Of a stretch of DNA of 64,000 bases, positions 25,348 through 34,546 are shown one piece after another. The notes under the pieces are model-generated. The model was not told the DNA's origin and ran no database searches. It saw only the letters and a list, made by a program, of their open reading frames with translations. Numbering within the stretch: the first letter of the stretch is position 1; every line of letters begins with the position of its first letter. The position numbers and the translations under genes are program-made. The DNA is taken from contig NZ_JAMXQS010000008.1 in NCBI RefSeq assembly GCF_024053505.1, positions 186,001 to 250,000 on the forward strand, written 5' to 3'. The stretch is from Mesorhizobium liriopis (lineage in GTDB: Bacteria; Pseudomonadota; Alphaproteobacteria; Rhizobiales; Rhizobiaceae).

Positions 25348-26661
25348 CTAGCGGTCGCGGATTTCCCAGCGCGCGTTGAGGCGGAGCGCCAGAAGCGTGC
25401 AGAGCGCGCCGGACAGAAGATAGGCGCCGGCTGCGATCAGGCCGAATTCTGTGGCGAGCACCAGGGCCGCGAGCGGCGCGAAGCCCGCACCGAACAGCCA
25501 GGCAAGGTCGGACGTCAGCGCCGAGCCAGTATAGCGATAAGGCTTGGAGAAGCTCGCCGCGACCGCACCCGAGGACTGCCCGAAAGCGAGGCCCAGAAGC
25601 GCGAAGCCTGAGAACATGAAGAGCGTTTCGCCGGCGAAGCCGCCATCGAGCAGCTGCGGTGCAAAGCCGGAGAAGACCGCAATCGCCAGCGCACAGCCCA
25701 TCAGAAGCTTGCGGCGGCCATAGCGATCGGACAGCGCGCCCGAAATGAAGACCGCGATCGTGCAGATCACCGAACCGACCGCTTCGAGGGTCAAGAAGCG
25801 CGCCGGGTCGTCGCGGGTGTAGAGAAACACCCAGGAAAGCGGGAACACCGTGACCATGTGGAACAGCGCGAAGCTCGCCAAAGGCGCAAAGGCGCCGATC
25901 ACCACATTGCGGCCTTCCGCGCGCAGCGTCTCGACGATGGGTGCCGGGCGCAGCTCGCGGTTGTCGAAGAGGTTGGTATATTCCGGCGTCACCACGATGC
26001 GCAGGCGTGCGAACAGCGCCACGACATTGATGGCGAATGCCACGAAGAACGGATAACGCCAGCCCCAGTCGTAGAAGTCCTCTGCCGAAAGATTGCCGAC
26101 GAAGAAGGCGAACAGCATGCTGGCTACGAGCAGGCCGAGCGGCGCGCCGAGCTGCGGGATCATCGCATACCAGCCGCGCTTGTTCTCAGGCGCGTTGAGC
26201 GCCAGCAGCGAAGCGAGGCCGTCCCAAGTGCCGGCAAGGGCCACGCCCTGCAGGATGCGCAGCACGGACAGGATCACGGCCGACCAGATGCCGATGCGCT
26301 CATAGCCGGGCAGGAAGCCGATCACCACCGTCGAGGTGCCGAGCAGGAAAAGGGCTGAAGTGAGCTTGGCACCCTTGCCGTAATTGCGGTCGATCGCGGT
26401 GAAGATCGCGGTGCCGAAGGGGCGGGCGATGAAGGCCAGCGCGAAGATGATGAACGAGTAGAGCGTGCCGGTCAGCGGATCCACGAAGGGGAAGACGAGG
26501 CGCGGAAACACGATCACCGACGCGATCGCGAACACGAAGAAGTCGAAGAACTCCGACGTACGCCCGATGACCACGCCCACCGCGATGTCGTTGGGGTTGA
26601 TCTCGCCGTGTTTGGCATTGACGAGCCGGGCGTCGCGCTCGGCCGTGGCTTCAGTCTGCAT
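25348..26661 (-). CDS. MFS transporter, metabolite:H+ symporter (MHS)-like
   Basis: A 437-residue, twelve-helix transporter. GVVIGRTSEFFDFFVFAIAS at helix 1, FGTAIFTAIDRNYGKGAKLT after helix 2 and GALSDRYGRRKLLMGCALAI in the second half match the MHS/sugar-transporter-like branch of the major facilitator superfamily. Start ATG at 26661 with GGAAGACACC before it; the longer open frame reads through the divergent promoter. It is monocistronic and divergent from cyoA. The substrate (an organic acid or osmolyte in the family) cannot be told. Confidence 0.85.
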   Translation of the reverse strand: MQTEATAERDARLVNAKHGEINPNDIAVGVVIGRTSEFFDFFVFAIASVIVFPRLVFPFVDPLTGTLYSFIIFALAFIARPFGTAIFTAIDRNYGKGAKLTSALFLLGTSTVVIGFLPGYERIGIWSAVILSVLRILQGVALAGTWDGLASLLALNAPENKRGWYAMIPQLGAPLGLLVASMLFAFFVGNLSAEDFYDWGWRYPFFVAFAINVVALFARLRIVVTPEYTNLFDNRELRPAPIVETLRAEGRNVVIGAFAPLASFALFHMVTVFPLSWVFLYTRDDPARFLTLEAVGSVICTIAVFISGALSDRYGRRKLLMGCALAIAVFSGFAPQLLDGGFAGETLFMFSGFALLGLAFGQSSGAVAASFSKPYRYTGSALTSDLAWLFGAGFAPLAALVLATEFGLIAAGAYLLSGALCTLLALRLNARWEIRDR

Positions 26662-26759
26662 GGTGTCTTCCAGCTGAACCGTGTGGGTCGCGCGAGTGTG
26701 AACCCGCAGCGATTGAGTGAAATCCAGCCTGCCTATGCATCTTTTGCGACATGGGCGGG

Positions 26760-26780
26760 CATTGGGCAAATTGTCCAATG
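26760..26780. promoter_or_regulatory. 21-bp palindrome in the MFS/cyoA divergent promoter
   Basis: CATTGG (26760-26765) and CCAATG (26775-26780) flank CAA-A-TTG, giving a 21-bp palindrome with a single mismatched pair. It lies 63 bp before the cyoA start. It is a good candidate for a dimeric regulator site; which protein binds is unknown. Confidence 0.5.
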
Positions 26781-26842
26781 TCGGAACGGGCGCGGGGGGA
26801 GTAGCGCGATGCCGAAAAATGAAAGCGGCTTTGCGTCCTTCA

Positions 26843-28024
26843 ATGAAATCCCTTCGCTTCTTCCTTCTCGGCCTGCTGCTTCTGCCGCTCGCCGGCTGCA
26901 ACTGGGTGGTCATGGCGCCAGCCGGCGACGTGGCGGCCCAGCAGCGCGACCTGATCCTGATCTCGACCGGCCTGATGCTGATCGTGATCATCCCGGTGAT
27001 GGTGCTGACCGTGCTCTTCGCCTGGCGCTATCGCCAGGCCAACACGGATGCGCCCTACGATCCGGATTGGGATCACTCCACGCAGCTGGAACTGGTGATC
27101 TGGGCGGTTCCGCTTCTGATCATCATCGCGCTCGGCGCTTTCACCTGGATGGGTACGCATCTTCTCGACCCATACCGGCCGCTCGGCCGCGTGTCGGCAA
27201 CCAAACCTGTCGAGCAGAACGTGAAGCCGCTCGACGTGAATGTGGTGGCGCTGGACTGGAAGTGGCTCTTCATCATGCCGGAATACGGCGTGGCATCCGT
27301 CAACGAGCTCGCCGCGCCTGTGGATCGCCCGATCCGCTTCCGCATCACCTCGACCTCGGTGATGAACGCTTTCTATGTGCCCACGCTCGCCGGCATGATC
27401 TATGCCATGCCCGGCATGGAAACCAAGCTGCATGGCGTGGTCAATCACACCGGCACCTATGACGGCTTTTCCTCGCACTATAGCGGCGCGGGCTTTTCCA
27501 AGATGCGCTTCAAGTTCCACGGCCTCGATCAGGCCGGGTTCGACGCGTGGGTCGCCAAGGCCAAGGCCAGCACCGTTTCGCTCGACCGCCCGACCTATCT
27601 CGAGCTCGAGCGCCAGAGCGAAGGCAATCCAGTGCAGCTCTATGCCAGTGTCGATCCGAAGCTCTTCGATGCCATCGTCAACATGTGCGCCACGCCCGGC
27701 AAGATGTGCATGAACGAGATGATGGCGATCGACGAGAAGGGCGGCCTCGGGATGGCTGGCATCCACAACACCCTGCCGCTCGTCTACGACAAATATGCCC
27801 GCCGCGGCGCGGGTTCCGGCTCCGTGTTCGGCCCGGAGCCGCGCTATGTCGCCGGCATCTGCTCGGAAGCCGAGGCGCTCGCCATGTCGCGTGACAGCGA
27901 GGACGCTCCCGTGCGTGACCGCTTTACGCCGATCCAGGGACTAGGCCTGTCGCGGCCCGGCGCCCAGCCGGTGAACTCCTCGACGCGCTCGTCCGCGCTG
28001 TCCACACCTTTCAGCACGCTGTGA
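26843..28024 (+). CDS. cyoA: Cytochrome o ubiquinol oxidase subunit II
   Basis: A 393-residue lipoprotein subunit. The signal [19 protein letters not shown] ends in a lipobox with Cys19; two membrane helices follow, then the cupredoxin domain ([32 protein letters not shown]). The CuA ligands of cytochrome c oxidases are missing, as expected for a quinol oxidase. The start at 26843 was chosen for the signal peptide; an in-frame ATG lies at 26819, and neither has a clear ribosome site. It has a long C-terminal tail after the copper-like fold. First gene of cyoABCD-surf1-actSR. Confidence 0.93.
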   Translation: MKSLRFFLLGLLLLPLAGCNWVVMAPAGDVAAQQRDLILISTGLMLIVIIPVMVLTVLFAWRYRQANTDAPYDPDWDHSTQLELVIWAVPLLIIIALGAFTWMGTHLLDPYRPLGRVSATKPVEQNVKPLDVNVVALDWKWLFIMPEYGVASVNELAAPVDRPIRFRITSTSVMNAFYVPTLAGMIYAMPGMETKLHGVVNHTGTYDGFSSHYSGAGFSKMRFKFHGLDQAGFDAWVAKAKASTVSLDRPTYLELERQSEGNPVQLYASVDPKLFDAIVNMCATPGKMCMNEMMAIDEKGGLGMAGIHNTLPLVYDKYARRGAGSGSVFGPEPRYVAGICSEAEALAMSRDSEDAPVRDRFTPIQGLGLSRPGAQPVNSSTRSSALSTPFSTL

Positions 28025-28031
28025 ATTTCTG

Positions 28032-30044
28032 ATGGCTATCACCAATCCCGTTCCCGTGAGCCCGATCTTCGGGCGGCTGACGCTCGACGCGTTTCCCATC
28101 CACGAGCCCGTCATTCTCGGCGCCTTCGTCGGCACCGCTCTGATCGGCGCCGTGGTGCTCTTCGCACTCTTCAAATATCGCCTCTGGGGCTATCTCTGGA
28201 CCGAGTGGTTCACCTCCGTCGATCACAAGAAGATCGGCATCATGTATATGGTGCTCGGTCTCATCATGTTCCTGCGCGGCTTTGCCGACGCCATCATGAT
28301 GCGCGTCCAGCAGGCCATCGCCTTCAACGGTTCGGAAGGCTATCTCAACGCGCACCACTATGATCAGGTCTTCACCGCGCATGGCGTGATCATGATCTTC
28401 TTCGTGGCGATGCCCTTCGTCACGGGCCTGATGAACTATGTCGTGCCGTTGCAGATCGGCGCGCGCGACGTGTCGTTTCCGTTCCTGAACAACTTCTCGT
28501 TCTGGATGACGACGGCAGGTGCCGTGATCATCATGATCTCGCTCTTCGTCGGCGAGTTCGCGCAGACCGGCTGGCTCGCATTCCCGCCGCTGTCGGGCCT
28601 GGGTGCGAGCCCATATGTCGGCGTCGATTATTATATCTGGGGCCTGCAGGTCGCCGGTGTCGGCACGACATTGTCGGGCATCAACCTGATCGCGACCATC
28701 GTGAAGATGCGCGCGCCGGGCATGTCGCTGATGAAGATGCCCGTCTTCACCTGGACCTCGCTCTGCACCAACGTGCTGATCGTCGCCTCCTTCCCGGTGC
28801 TCACCGCCGTTCTCGTGCTGCTTTCGCTTGACCGCTATGTCGGCACGAACTTCTTCACGAACGACTTCGGCGGCAATCCGATGATGTATGTGAACCTCAT
28901 CTGGATCTGGGGCCACCCGGAGGTCTACATTCTCATTCTGCCGCTGTTCGGCGTGTTCTCGGAGGTCACCTCGACATTCTCGAACAAGCGCCTCTTCGGC
29001 TACACCTCGATGGTCTACGCCACCGTCGTGATCACCATCCTGTCCTACCTCGTCTGGCTCCACCACTTCTTCACGATGGGCTCGGGCGCGAGCGTGAACT
29101 CGTTCTTCGGCATCACCACGATGATCATCTCGATCCCGACAGGGGCGAAGATCTTCAACTGGCTGTTCACGATGTATCGCGGGCGGATCCGCTTCGAACT
29201 GCCGATGATGTGGACGGTCGCCTTCATGCTCACTTTCGTGGTGGGCGGCATGACCGGTGTTCTGCTCGCCGTGCCGCCGGCCGACTTTGTGCTGCACAAC
29301 TCGCTGTTCCTAGTGGCGCACTTCCACAACGTCATCATCGGCGGCGTGCTGTTCGGCCTCTTCGCCGCCATCAACTACTGGTGGCCCAAGGCCTTCGGCT
29401 TCAAGCTCGACGTGTTCTGGGGCAAGGTCTCGTTCTGGTGCTGGGTCGTCGGCTTCTGGGCTGCCTTCATGCCGCTCTACATCCTCGGCCTGATGGGCGT
29501 GACGCGGCGCATGCGCGTGTTCGATGACCCGTCGATCCAGATCTGGTTCCAAATCGCGGCACTCGGCGCGTTCCTGATCGCCTGCGGCATCGGCGCGATG
29601 CTGGTGCAGTTCGCCGTCAGCATCTGGCGCCGCGAACAGCTTCGCGACCATACGGGTGATCCGTGGAACGGGCGCACGCTGGAATGGGCGACGTCTTCGC
29701 CGCCGCCCGCCTACAACTTCGCCTTCACGCCCGTCATCCACGACAATGACGCGTGGTCGGACATGAAGAAGCGCGGCTACCAGCGTCCGCTCGAAGGCTA
29801 CCGCTCGATCCACATGCCTTCCAGCACGGGAACGGGCGTGATCCTGTCGGGTCTGAGCGTCGCGCTCGCCTTCGCGCTCATCTGGTACATCTGGTGGCTG
29901 GCGGCGCTGTCCTTCCTCGGCATCATCGCCGTCGCCATCGCGCATAGCTTCAACTACCACCGCGACTTCCACATTCCCGCCGAGGAAGTGGTCGCGACCG
30001 AGAATGCGCGCACCGAGCTGCTCGCCGCAGGAGTTCGCGCATGA
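28032..30044 (+). CDS. cyoB: Cytochrome o ubiquinol oxidase subunit I
   Basis: A 670-residue haem-copper oxidase core. Visible features: the quinone-site motif RGFADA, low-spin haem ligand His117 ([11 protein letters not shown]), the CuB His-Tyr pair ([12 protein letters not shown]), the CuB histidines [10 protein letters not shown] and the haem pair [11 protein letters not shown]. The first and last helices extend beyond those of cytochrome c oxidases, typical of CyoB. It pumps protons while reducing oxygen with ubiquinol. Its stop overlaps the cyoC start (ATGA). Confidence 0.96.
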   Translation: MAITNPVPVSPIFGRLTLDAFPIHEPVILGAFVGTALIGAVVLFALFKYRLWGYLWTEWFTSVDHKKIGIMYMVLGLIMFLRGFADAIMMRVQQAIAFNGSEGYLNAHHYDQVFTAHGVIMIFFVAMPFVTGLMNYVVPLQIGARDVSFPFLNNFSFWMTTAGAVIIMISLFVGEFAQTGWLAFPPLSGLGASPYVGVDYYIWGLQVAGVGTTLSGINLIATIVKMRAPGMSLMKMPVFTWTSLCTNVLIVASFPVLTAVLVLLSLDRYVGTNFFTNDFGGNPMMYVNLIWIWGHPEVYILILPLFGVFSEVTSTFSNKRLFGYTSMVYATVVITILSYLVWLHHFFTMGSGASVNSFFGITTMIISIPTGAKIFNWLFTMYRGRIRFELPMMWTVAFMLTFVVGGMTGVLLAVPPADFVLHNSLFLVAHFHNVIIGGVLFGLFAAINYWWPKAFGFKLDVFWGKVSFWCWVVGFWAAFMPLYILGLMGVTRRMRVFDDPSIQIWFQIAALGAFLIACGIGAMLVQFAVSIWRREQLRDHTGDPWNGRTLEWATSSPPPAYNFAFTPVIHDNDAWSDMKKRGYQRPLEGYRSIHMPSSTGTGVILSGLSVALAFALIWYIWWLAALSFLGIIAVAIAHSFNYHRDFHIPAEEVVATENARTELLAAGVRA

Positions 30045-30670
30045 GCACGACCGTGATCGACACGCGAGACGGCGAGGTGCAGTTCCACCTCGCCGAGGAG
30101 CCGCACCACTCGGAAGGCTCCTCCACCATGCTGGGCTTCTGGCTCTATCTGATGAGCGACTGCCTCATCTTCGCGATCCTCTTCGCCACTTATGGCGTGG
30201 TCGGCGCGAACTATGCGGCAGGCCCGAGCCCGAAGGACCTGTTCGACCTCGAGCTCGTCGCGATCAACACCGCGATGCTGCTCTTCTCGTCCATCACCTA
30301 CGGCTTCGCGATGCTGGAGATGGCACGCAACCGCAAGAGTGCGACGCTGCTCTGGCTCGGGATCACCGGCCTGTTCGGCCTGGCCTTCCTCGGCATCGAG
30401 CTTTACGAGTTCGCGCACCTGATCCATGAGGGCGCGACCCCGCAGCGCTCGGCCTTTCTGTCGGCCTTCTTCACGCTGGTCGGCACGCACGGCCTGCACG
30501 TCACATTCGGCACGATCTGGCTCGTCACGCTGATGGTGCAGGTGTCCAAGCATGGGCTGATCCCCGCCAACCGCCGCCGCCTGTTCTGCCTGTCCATGTT
30601 CTGGCACTTCCTGGACGTGATCTGGATCGGCGTCTTCACCTTCGTTTACCTTCTGGGGATGCTGCGATGA
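30041..30670 (+). CDS. cyoC: Cytochrome o ubiquinol oxidase subunit III
   Basis: A 209-residue, five-helix subunit [63 protein letters not shown] and [20 protein letters not shown]. It overlaps cyoB and cyoD by four bases each, so translation of the oxidase genes is coupled. Confidence 0.95.
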   Translation: MSTTVIDTRDGEVQFHLAEEPHHSEGSSTMLGFWLYLMSDCLIFAILFATYGVVGANYAAGPSPKDLFDLELVAINTAMLLFSSITYGFAMLEMARNRKSATLLWLGITGLFGLAFLGIELYEFAHLIHEGATPQRSAFLSAFFTLVGTHGLHVTFGTIWLVTLMVQVSKHGLIPANRRRLFCLSMFWHFLDVIWIGVFTFVYLLGMLR

Positions 30671-31101
30671 GCGAGCTGGCCCACCACACCGACAATCTCG
30701 GCCGCGGCCATGGCGACAGCCACGGGCATGGGCATGGGCATGGGCATGACGCGCACGAAGCGCACGGCTCGTTCAAGGGTTACATGACGGGCTTCGTCCT
30801 GTCGGTGATCCTGACGGCGGTTCCCTTCTGGCTCGTGATGGAGTCTCCGCTCGCCAGCCCGCAGCTGACGGCGTTTCTGGTCGTCGCCTTCGCAGCCGTT
30901 CAGATCGTGGTGCACATGATCTTCTTCTTGCACATGAACGCCTCCTCGGAAGAGGGATGGAACTTCATGGCATTCGTCTTCACGCTGATCGTGGTCGTCA
31001 TCACGATCGCCGGCACCTTGTGGGTCATGTATCACATGAACACCAACATGATGCCGCAGATGGACACGATGGAACAGAACGAGATAGGCCAGCAGCCGTG
31101 A
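30667..31101 (+). CDS. cyoD: Cytochrome o ubiquinol oxidase subunit IV, with His-Gly-rich N-terminus
   Basis: A 144-residue three-helix subunit IV (GYMTGFVLSVILTAVPFWLV, QIVVHMIFFLHMNASSEEGW, FVFTLIVVVITIAGTLWVMY). It helps assemble subunits I-III. Unusually, residues about 13-35 form a histidine-rich stretch with five HG steps encoded by four tandem GGGCAT units. A metal-binding role for this tail is possible but not shown. Its stop overlaps the surf1 GTG start. Confidence 0.93.
   Translation: MSELAHHTDNLGRGHGDSHGHGHGHGHDAHEAHGSFKGYMTGFVLSVILTAVPFWLVMESPLASPQLTAFLVVAFAAVQIVVHMIFFLHMNASSEEGWNFMAFVFTLIVVVITIAGTLWVMYHMNTNMMPQMDTMEQNEIGQQP
30724..30747 (+). repeat. Tandem hexamer repeat (GGGCAT x4) inside cyoD
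   Basis: Four exact copies of GGGCAT encode the His-Gly run of CyoD. Because the unit is six bases, slippage would change the number of HG pairs without a frameshift. Confidence 0.9.
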
Positions 31102-31862
31102 CGCCAACGAGCGCGCCGCGCCCGCGAGGGATAGGCGCGCTCGCTGTTCTCGGGATCCTCGCACTTCTCGGCATCGCGGCGCTGACGGCGCTGACCGTCT
31201 GGCAGGTCGAGCGCCGCGCCTGGAAGCTCGACCTGATCGAGCGCGTCGAGGCGCGGGTGAAGGCCGAGCCCGTCGCGCCGCCCACCGACGCCGAATGGAC
31301 GGCGGGATCGGCAAAGGACTTCGAATACGCCCGCCTGGCTCTTTCAGGCCGTTTCGACGATAGCAACGAGGTGCTCGTTCAGGCCGTCACGGAGCGCGGT
31401 GGCGGCTTCTGGGTGGTCACACCGTTTCAGGCTGACGACGGCCGAACCATTCTCGTCAATCGCGGTTTCGTGCCAAACGACGCGCGCGATCCCGCTTCGC
31501 ACCCATCCGTACAGAGTGAGACGCGGGTGGTCGGCCTTCTCCGGCTGTCCGAGCCGAAAGGCGGCTTTCTGCGCTCCAACGATCCGGCCGCCGGCCGTTG
31601 GTATTCCCGCGATGTTGAGGCCATCGCCTCAAGCCGAAACCTCGGCCCGGTCGCGCCTTTCTTTATCGATGCGGAACTCCGCGCGAACGGTGTCCCGCCC
31701 GGTGCTGACCTTCCTGTAGGCGGCCTGACCGTTCTGCGCTTCAACAACAATCACCTCGTCTATGCGCTGACCTGGTTGACCCTGGACATCATGCTCATAT
31801 CTGCGACGGTGTTCGTTGCGCGCCGTGAATGGCGTTTGAGACGGGCACGCCGCGCCGCCTGA
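31098..31862 (+). CDS. SURF1-family oxidase assembly protein
   Basis: A 254-residue SURF1 protein: an N-terminal helix (GALAVLGILALLGIAALTAL), WQVERRAWKLDLIERVEARV, a periplasmic domain with GGFWVVTPFQADDGRTILVN and RGFVP, and a C-terminal helix after FNNNHLVYALTWLTLD. SURF1 helps haem insertion into haem-copper oxidases; those beside cyo genes serve quinol oxidases. The GTG start at 31098 overlaps the cyoD stop (GTGA). It is followed after 8 bp by the ActS-like kinase gene. Confidence 0.92.
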   Translation: MTPTSAPRPRGIGALAVLGILALLGIAALTALTVWQVERRAWKLDLIERVEARVKAEPVAPPTDAEWTAGSAKDFEYARLALSGRFDDSNEVLVQAVTERGGGFWVVTPFQADDGRTILVNRGFVPNDARDPASHPSVQSETRVVGLLRLSEPKGGFLRSNDPAAGRWYSRDVEAIASSRNLGPVAPFFIDAELRANGVPPGADLPVGGLTVLRFNNNHLVYALTWLTLDIMLISATVFVARREWRLRRARRAA

Positions 31863-31870
31863 GCACCCGA

Positions 31871-33184
31871 ATGCCGCACAGAGCCTTCTCCGACGGCGAC
31901 ATCGCGCCCATCAGCGACGCCGCCAACCGCCAGAATCTTTTTCTCTTGATGCTGCTGCGCTGGATCGCGGTCGGCGGTCAGGTGGCGACGATCCTGTTCG
32001 TCCGTTTCGTGCTCGGGATTCCGTTGCCGCTCGGCCTGATGGGGCTCGTCATCCTGCTCCTGATGGCGCTGAACCTGTTTTCCTTCTGGCGTTACCGCGC
32101 GAAGGATGCGGTGTCGAACACCGAACTCTTCATCCAGCTTCTGCTCGATGTGGCGGCTCTCACCGCGCAGCTCTATCTGAGCGGCGGGGCGAGCAATCCC
32201 TTCGTCACGCTGTTTCTGCTCCAGATCATTTTGAGTGCCGTGCTGCTCGAAGCGTGGTCGGCTTGGGCGATGGTGGGTGTCACAAGCCTTTGTTTCTTCG
32301 CGCTGATGAGCCTGTCCTTCGGCAGCGCCATGCCGCTGATGCACGGTGACGGCATGGCGCCCTTGCACCTCAAGGGCATGTTCATCTGCTTCGTGCTGGC
32401 TGCGGGGCTGCTCGTCTTCTTCGTCAACAAGATCAATCGTAACCTGCGCCAACGCGACGACCGCCTCGCCGACCTGCGCCGCCAATCGGCGGAAGAAGAG
32501 CATATCGTGCGCATGGGCCTGCTCGCCTCGGGTGCCGCGCATGAACTCGGCACGCCCCTCGCGACGCTGTCCGTGATCATCAACGACTGGCGTCGTATGC
32601 CGCCTTTCCGCTCTGATCCAGGTCTCGCGCAGGAGATCGACGACATGCAGAGCCAGCTCGACCGATGCAAGTCGATCGTGTCGGGCATTCTCATGTCGTC
32701 GGGCGAGGCGCGGGGCGAGGGCACGGTGCGGACCACCGTCAACGCCTTTCTCGACGAGCTGATCGCCGAGTGGCGAATCCACCGCTCGCCGCGCCGTGTA
32801 TCCTACCGCAACGATTTTGCGCCCGACGAGCCGATCCATCTCGATCTCGCGCTCAAGCAGGTCATCTCCAGCCTGTTCGACAACGCCTACGAGGCGTCGC
32901 CCGACTGGCTCGGCGTCGTCGTTCAGCGCGCGGATGAGCAGCTCCTCCTGACCGTCGAAGACCAGGGACCGGGCTTCCCGCCAGAAATGTTGGAAGAATT
33001 CGGCAAGCCCTACAGATCCAGCAAGAACCGGCCGGGGAGTGGCCTCGGCCTGTTTCTCGTGGTCAATGTGGCGCGTAAGCTCGGCGGCACGGTGTCGGCC
33101 GGCAACCGGCCCGAGGGCGGTGCCGCCGTGACCTTGTCTCTGCCACTGGCGCGGCTTGCCGCAGGAGGTGCGCGTGGACGCTAG
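31871..33184 (+). CDS. actS: Redox-responsive sensor histidine kinase ActS (RegB/PrrB family)
   Basis: A 437-residue kinase with six N-terminal membrane helices. The quinone-linked motif GG-x-x-NPF is intact (LSGGASNPFVTLFLLQI). The H-box ASGAAHELGTPLATL has the phospho-His near residue 224, and DRCKSIVSG carries the cysteine at the place of the redox-active Cys of RegB. An HATPase domain follows (FDNAYEAS, DQGPGFP, GSGLGLFL). RegB-type kinases sense the quinone pool and redox state. The start at 31871 avoids overlap with surf1; a start at 31829 is possible. Its 3' end overlaps actR. Confidence 0.92.
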   Translation: MPHRAFSDGDIAPISDAANRQNLFLLMLLRWIAVGGQVATILFVRFVLGIPLPLGLMGLVILLLMALNLFSFWRYRAKDAVSNTELFIQLLLDVAALTAQLYLSGGASNPFVTLFLLQIILSAVLLEAWSAWAMVGVTSLCFFALMSLSFGSAMPLMHGDGMAPLHLKGMFICFVLAAGLLVFFVNKINRNLRQRDDRLADLRRQSAEEEHIVRMGLLASGAAHELGTPLATLSVIINDWRRMPPFRSDPGLAQEIDDMQSQLDRCKSIVSGILMSSGEARGEGTVRTTVNAFLDELIAEWRIHRSPRRVSYRNDFAPDEPIHLDLALKQVISSLFDNAYEASPDWLGVVVQRADEQLLLTVEDQGPGFPPEMLEEFGKPYRSSKNRPGSGLGLFLVVNVARKLGGTVSAGNRPEGGAAVTLSLPLARLAAGGARGR

Positions 33185-33707
33185 ACCCTCATTGCTGATC
33201 GTCGAGGACGACCCGACCTTCTCGCGGACCTTGCGCAAAAGCTTCGAGCGGCGCGACTACGAGGTGTCGTCCTGCGCGGGCGTGGCCGAAATGCACGAGC
33301 TTCTGAAGGCAGAAACACCCGACTTCGCCGTGGTCGACCTCAAGCTCACCGACGGCTCGGGCCTCGAATGCGTGAAGGCGCTGCACCTGCACGATGCCGA
33401 CATGAAGATCGTGGTGTTGACCGGCTATGCCAGCATCGCGACGGCTGTCGAAGCCATCAAGCTCGGCGCCTGCCACTATCTGGCGAAGCCTTCCAACACC
33501 GATGATATCGAAGCTGCCTTTGCGCGCGAGGAGGGCGACACGGCCATTCCGCTGACGAGCCGCACCACTTCGATCAAGACGCTGGAATGGGAGCGCATCC
33601 ACGAGGTCCTGGCCGAAACGGACTTCAACATTTCCGAAGCCGCACGACGCCTGGGCATGCACCGGCGCACCCTCGCGCGCAAACTCGGCAAGAGCCGCGT
33701 CGCCTGA
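33174..33707 (+). CDS. actR: Redox response regulator ActR (RegA/PrrA family)
   Basis: A 177-residue regulator: receiver domain with VEDDPTFSRTL, phospho-acceptor Asp in VVDLKLTDGSG and the LAKPS lysine, then a short linker and a Fis-type helix-turn-helix (NISEAARRLGMHRRTLARKL). The start is a GTG at 33174 behind a strong AGGAGGTG site; that site lies inside the end of actS, so the two are translationally coupled. RegA/ActR proteins control terminal oxidase, carbon and nitrogen genes, so this pair may control the cyo operon it sits in. Confidence 0.93.
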   Translation: MDARPSLLIVEDDPTFSRTLRKSFERRDYEVSSCAGVAEMHELLKAETPDFAVVDLKLTDGSGLECVKALHLHDADMKIVVLTGYASIATAVEAIKLGACHYLAKPSNTDDIEAAFAREEGDTAIPLTSRTTSIKTLEWERIHEVLAETDFNISEAARRLGMHRRTLARKLGKSRVA

Positions 33708-33775
33708 ACCTCAATCGCATTGCGATTCTCCCACGACTTGCACTATCGACAGCGTGAAGCATTCGGGAGCATCTC

Positions 33776-34546
33776 ATGACGAAACGTTTCGATCTCAGCG
33801 GCGAAGTGGCCGTGATCACCGGTGGTGGACGCGGCATCGGCCTGGCCTGCGCCGAGGCGCTGGGCGAGGCCGGCGCAAAGCTCGTGCTGATCGAGCCCCA
33901 GATCGCAGCGGCGCAAGCCGGCGTTGATGCTCTCAACGAGAAGGGCATCGAGGCCGAAGCGGCTGAAGGCGACGTGACCGATTCCGCCCGCATGACCGCA
34001 ATTGCCGATCAACTCGCGAGTGAGGGACGCGCAGCCACCATCCTCGTCAATAACGCGGGTATCGGCGAAGCGGGCACAGCGCTCGAGGACACCACCGACG
34101 CGCAGTGGCTGCGCATGATGGATGTGAACCTCAACGGTCTGTTCTGGTGCACGCGGGCGTTCGGCAGCCATATGGTCAAGGCCAAGCGTGGCTCGATCGT
34201 CAATCTCGGATCCATGTCGGGCCTGATCGCCAACCGTCCGCAGCCGCAGACGCCCTACAATGTCTCGAAAGCGGCCGTGCACCATCTGACGCGCTCGCTC
34301 GCGGCCGAATGGGGCCAGCACAATGTGCGTGTGAACGCGGTCGCGCCGACCTATATCGAGACGCCCATGGTACTCTCCAATCCGCTCAACCAGGACCGCA
34401 TTCCGCTCTGGCTCGCCGACACGCCGATGGGGCGTATGGGGCAGGCGGAAGAGGTCGCGAACGCGGTGCTGTTCCTAGCATCCGGCGGCGCCAGCCTCGT
34501 CACGGGCGCCGTGTTGCCCGTCGATGGCGGCTATACCTGCTGGTAA
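33776..34546 (+). CDS. SDR-family polyol/sugar-alcohol dehydrogenase-like oxidoreductase
   Basis: A 256-residue short-chain dehydrogenase: cofactor motif ITGGGRGIG, NNAG (LVNNAGIGEAG), catalytic Ser in LGSMSG and YNVSK. The segments LGSMSGLIANRPQ, TPMGRMGQAEEV and the end VDGGYTCW closely recall galactitol/arabinitol dehydrogenases of alphaproteobacteria. The substrate is not certain. A GGGAG ribosome site precedes the ATG. Its last 16 bp overlap the end of the convergent hmuV. Confidence 0.88.
   Translation: MTKRFDLSGEVAVITGGGRGIGLACAEALGEAGAKLVLIEPQIAAAQAGVDALNEKGIEAEAAEGDVTDSARMTAIADQLASEGRAATILVNNAGIGEAGTALEDTTDAQWLRMMDVNLNGLFWCTRAFGSHMVKAKRGSIVNLGSMSGLIANRPQPQTPYNVSKAAVHHLTRSLAAEWGQHNVRVNAVAPTYIETPMVLSNPLNQDRIPLWLADTPMGRMGQAEEVANAVLFLASGGASLVTGAVLPVDGGYTCW

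Noticed and set aside
26707-26725. FNR/FixK-like box before cyoA
   Set aside because: Only a loose TTGA half-site with a poor second half was found; it does not meet the TTGAT-N4-ATCAA pattern.
26717-26842. Longer cyoA start at 26717
   Set aside because: It would place 42 residues before a textbook lipoprotein signal peptide that begins at 26843.
28011-29297. A 428-codon minus-strand frame opposite cyoB
   Set aside because: A mirror of a well-recognised haem-copper oxidase gene; the translation is low-complexity His/Asp/Glu-rich, a shadow artefact.
31760-33238. A 492-codon minus-strand frame opposite actS
   Set aside because: Shadow of the ActS kinase with no recognisable motif.
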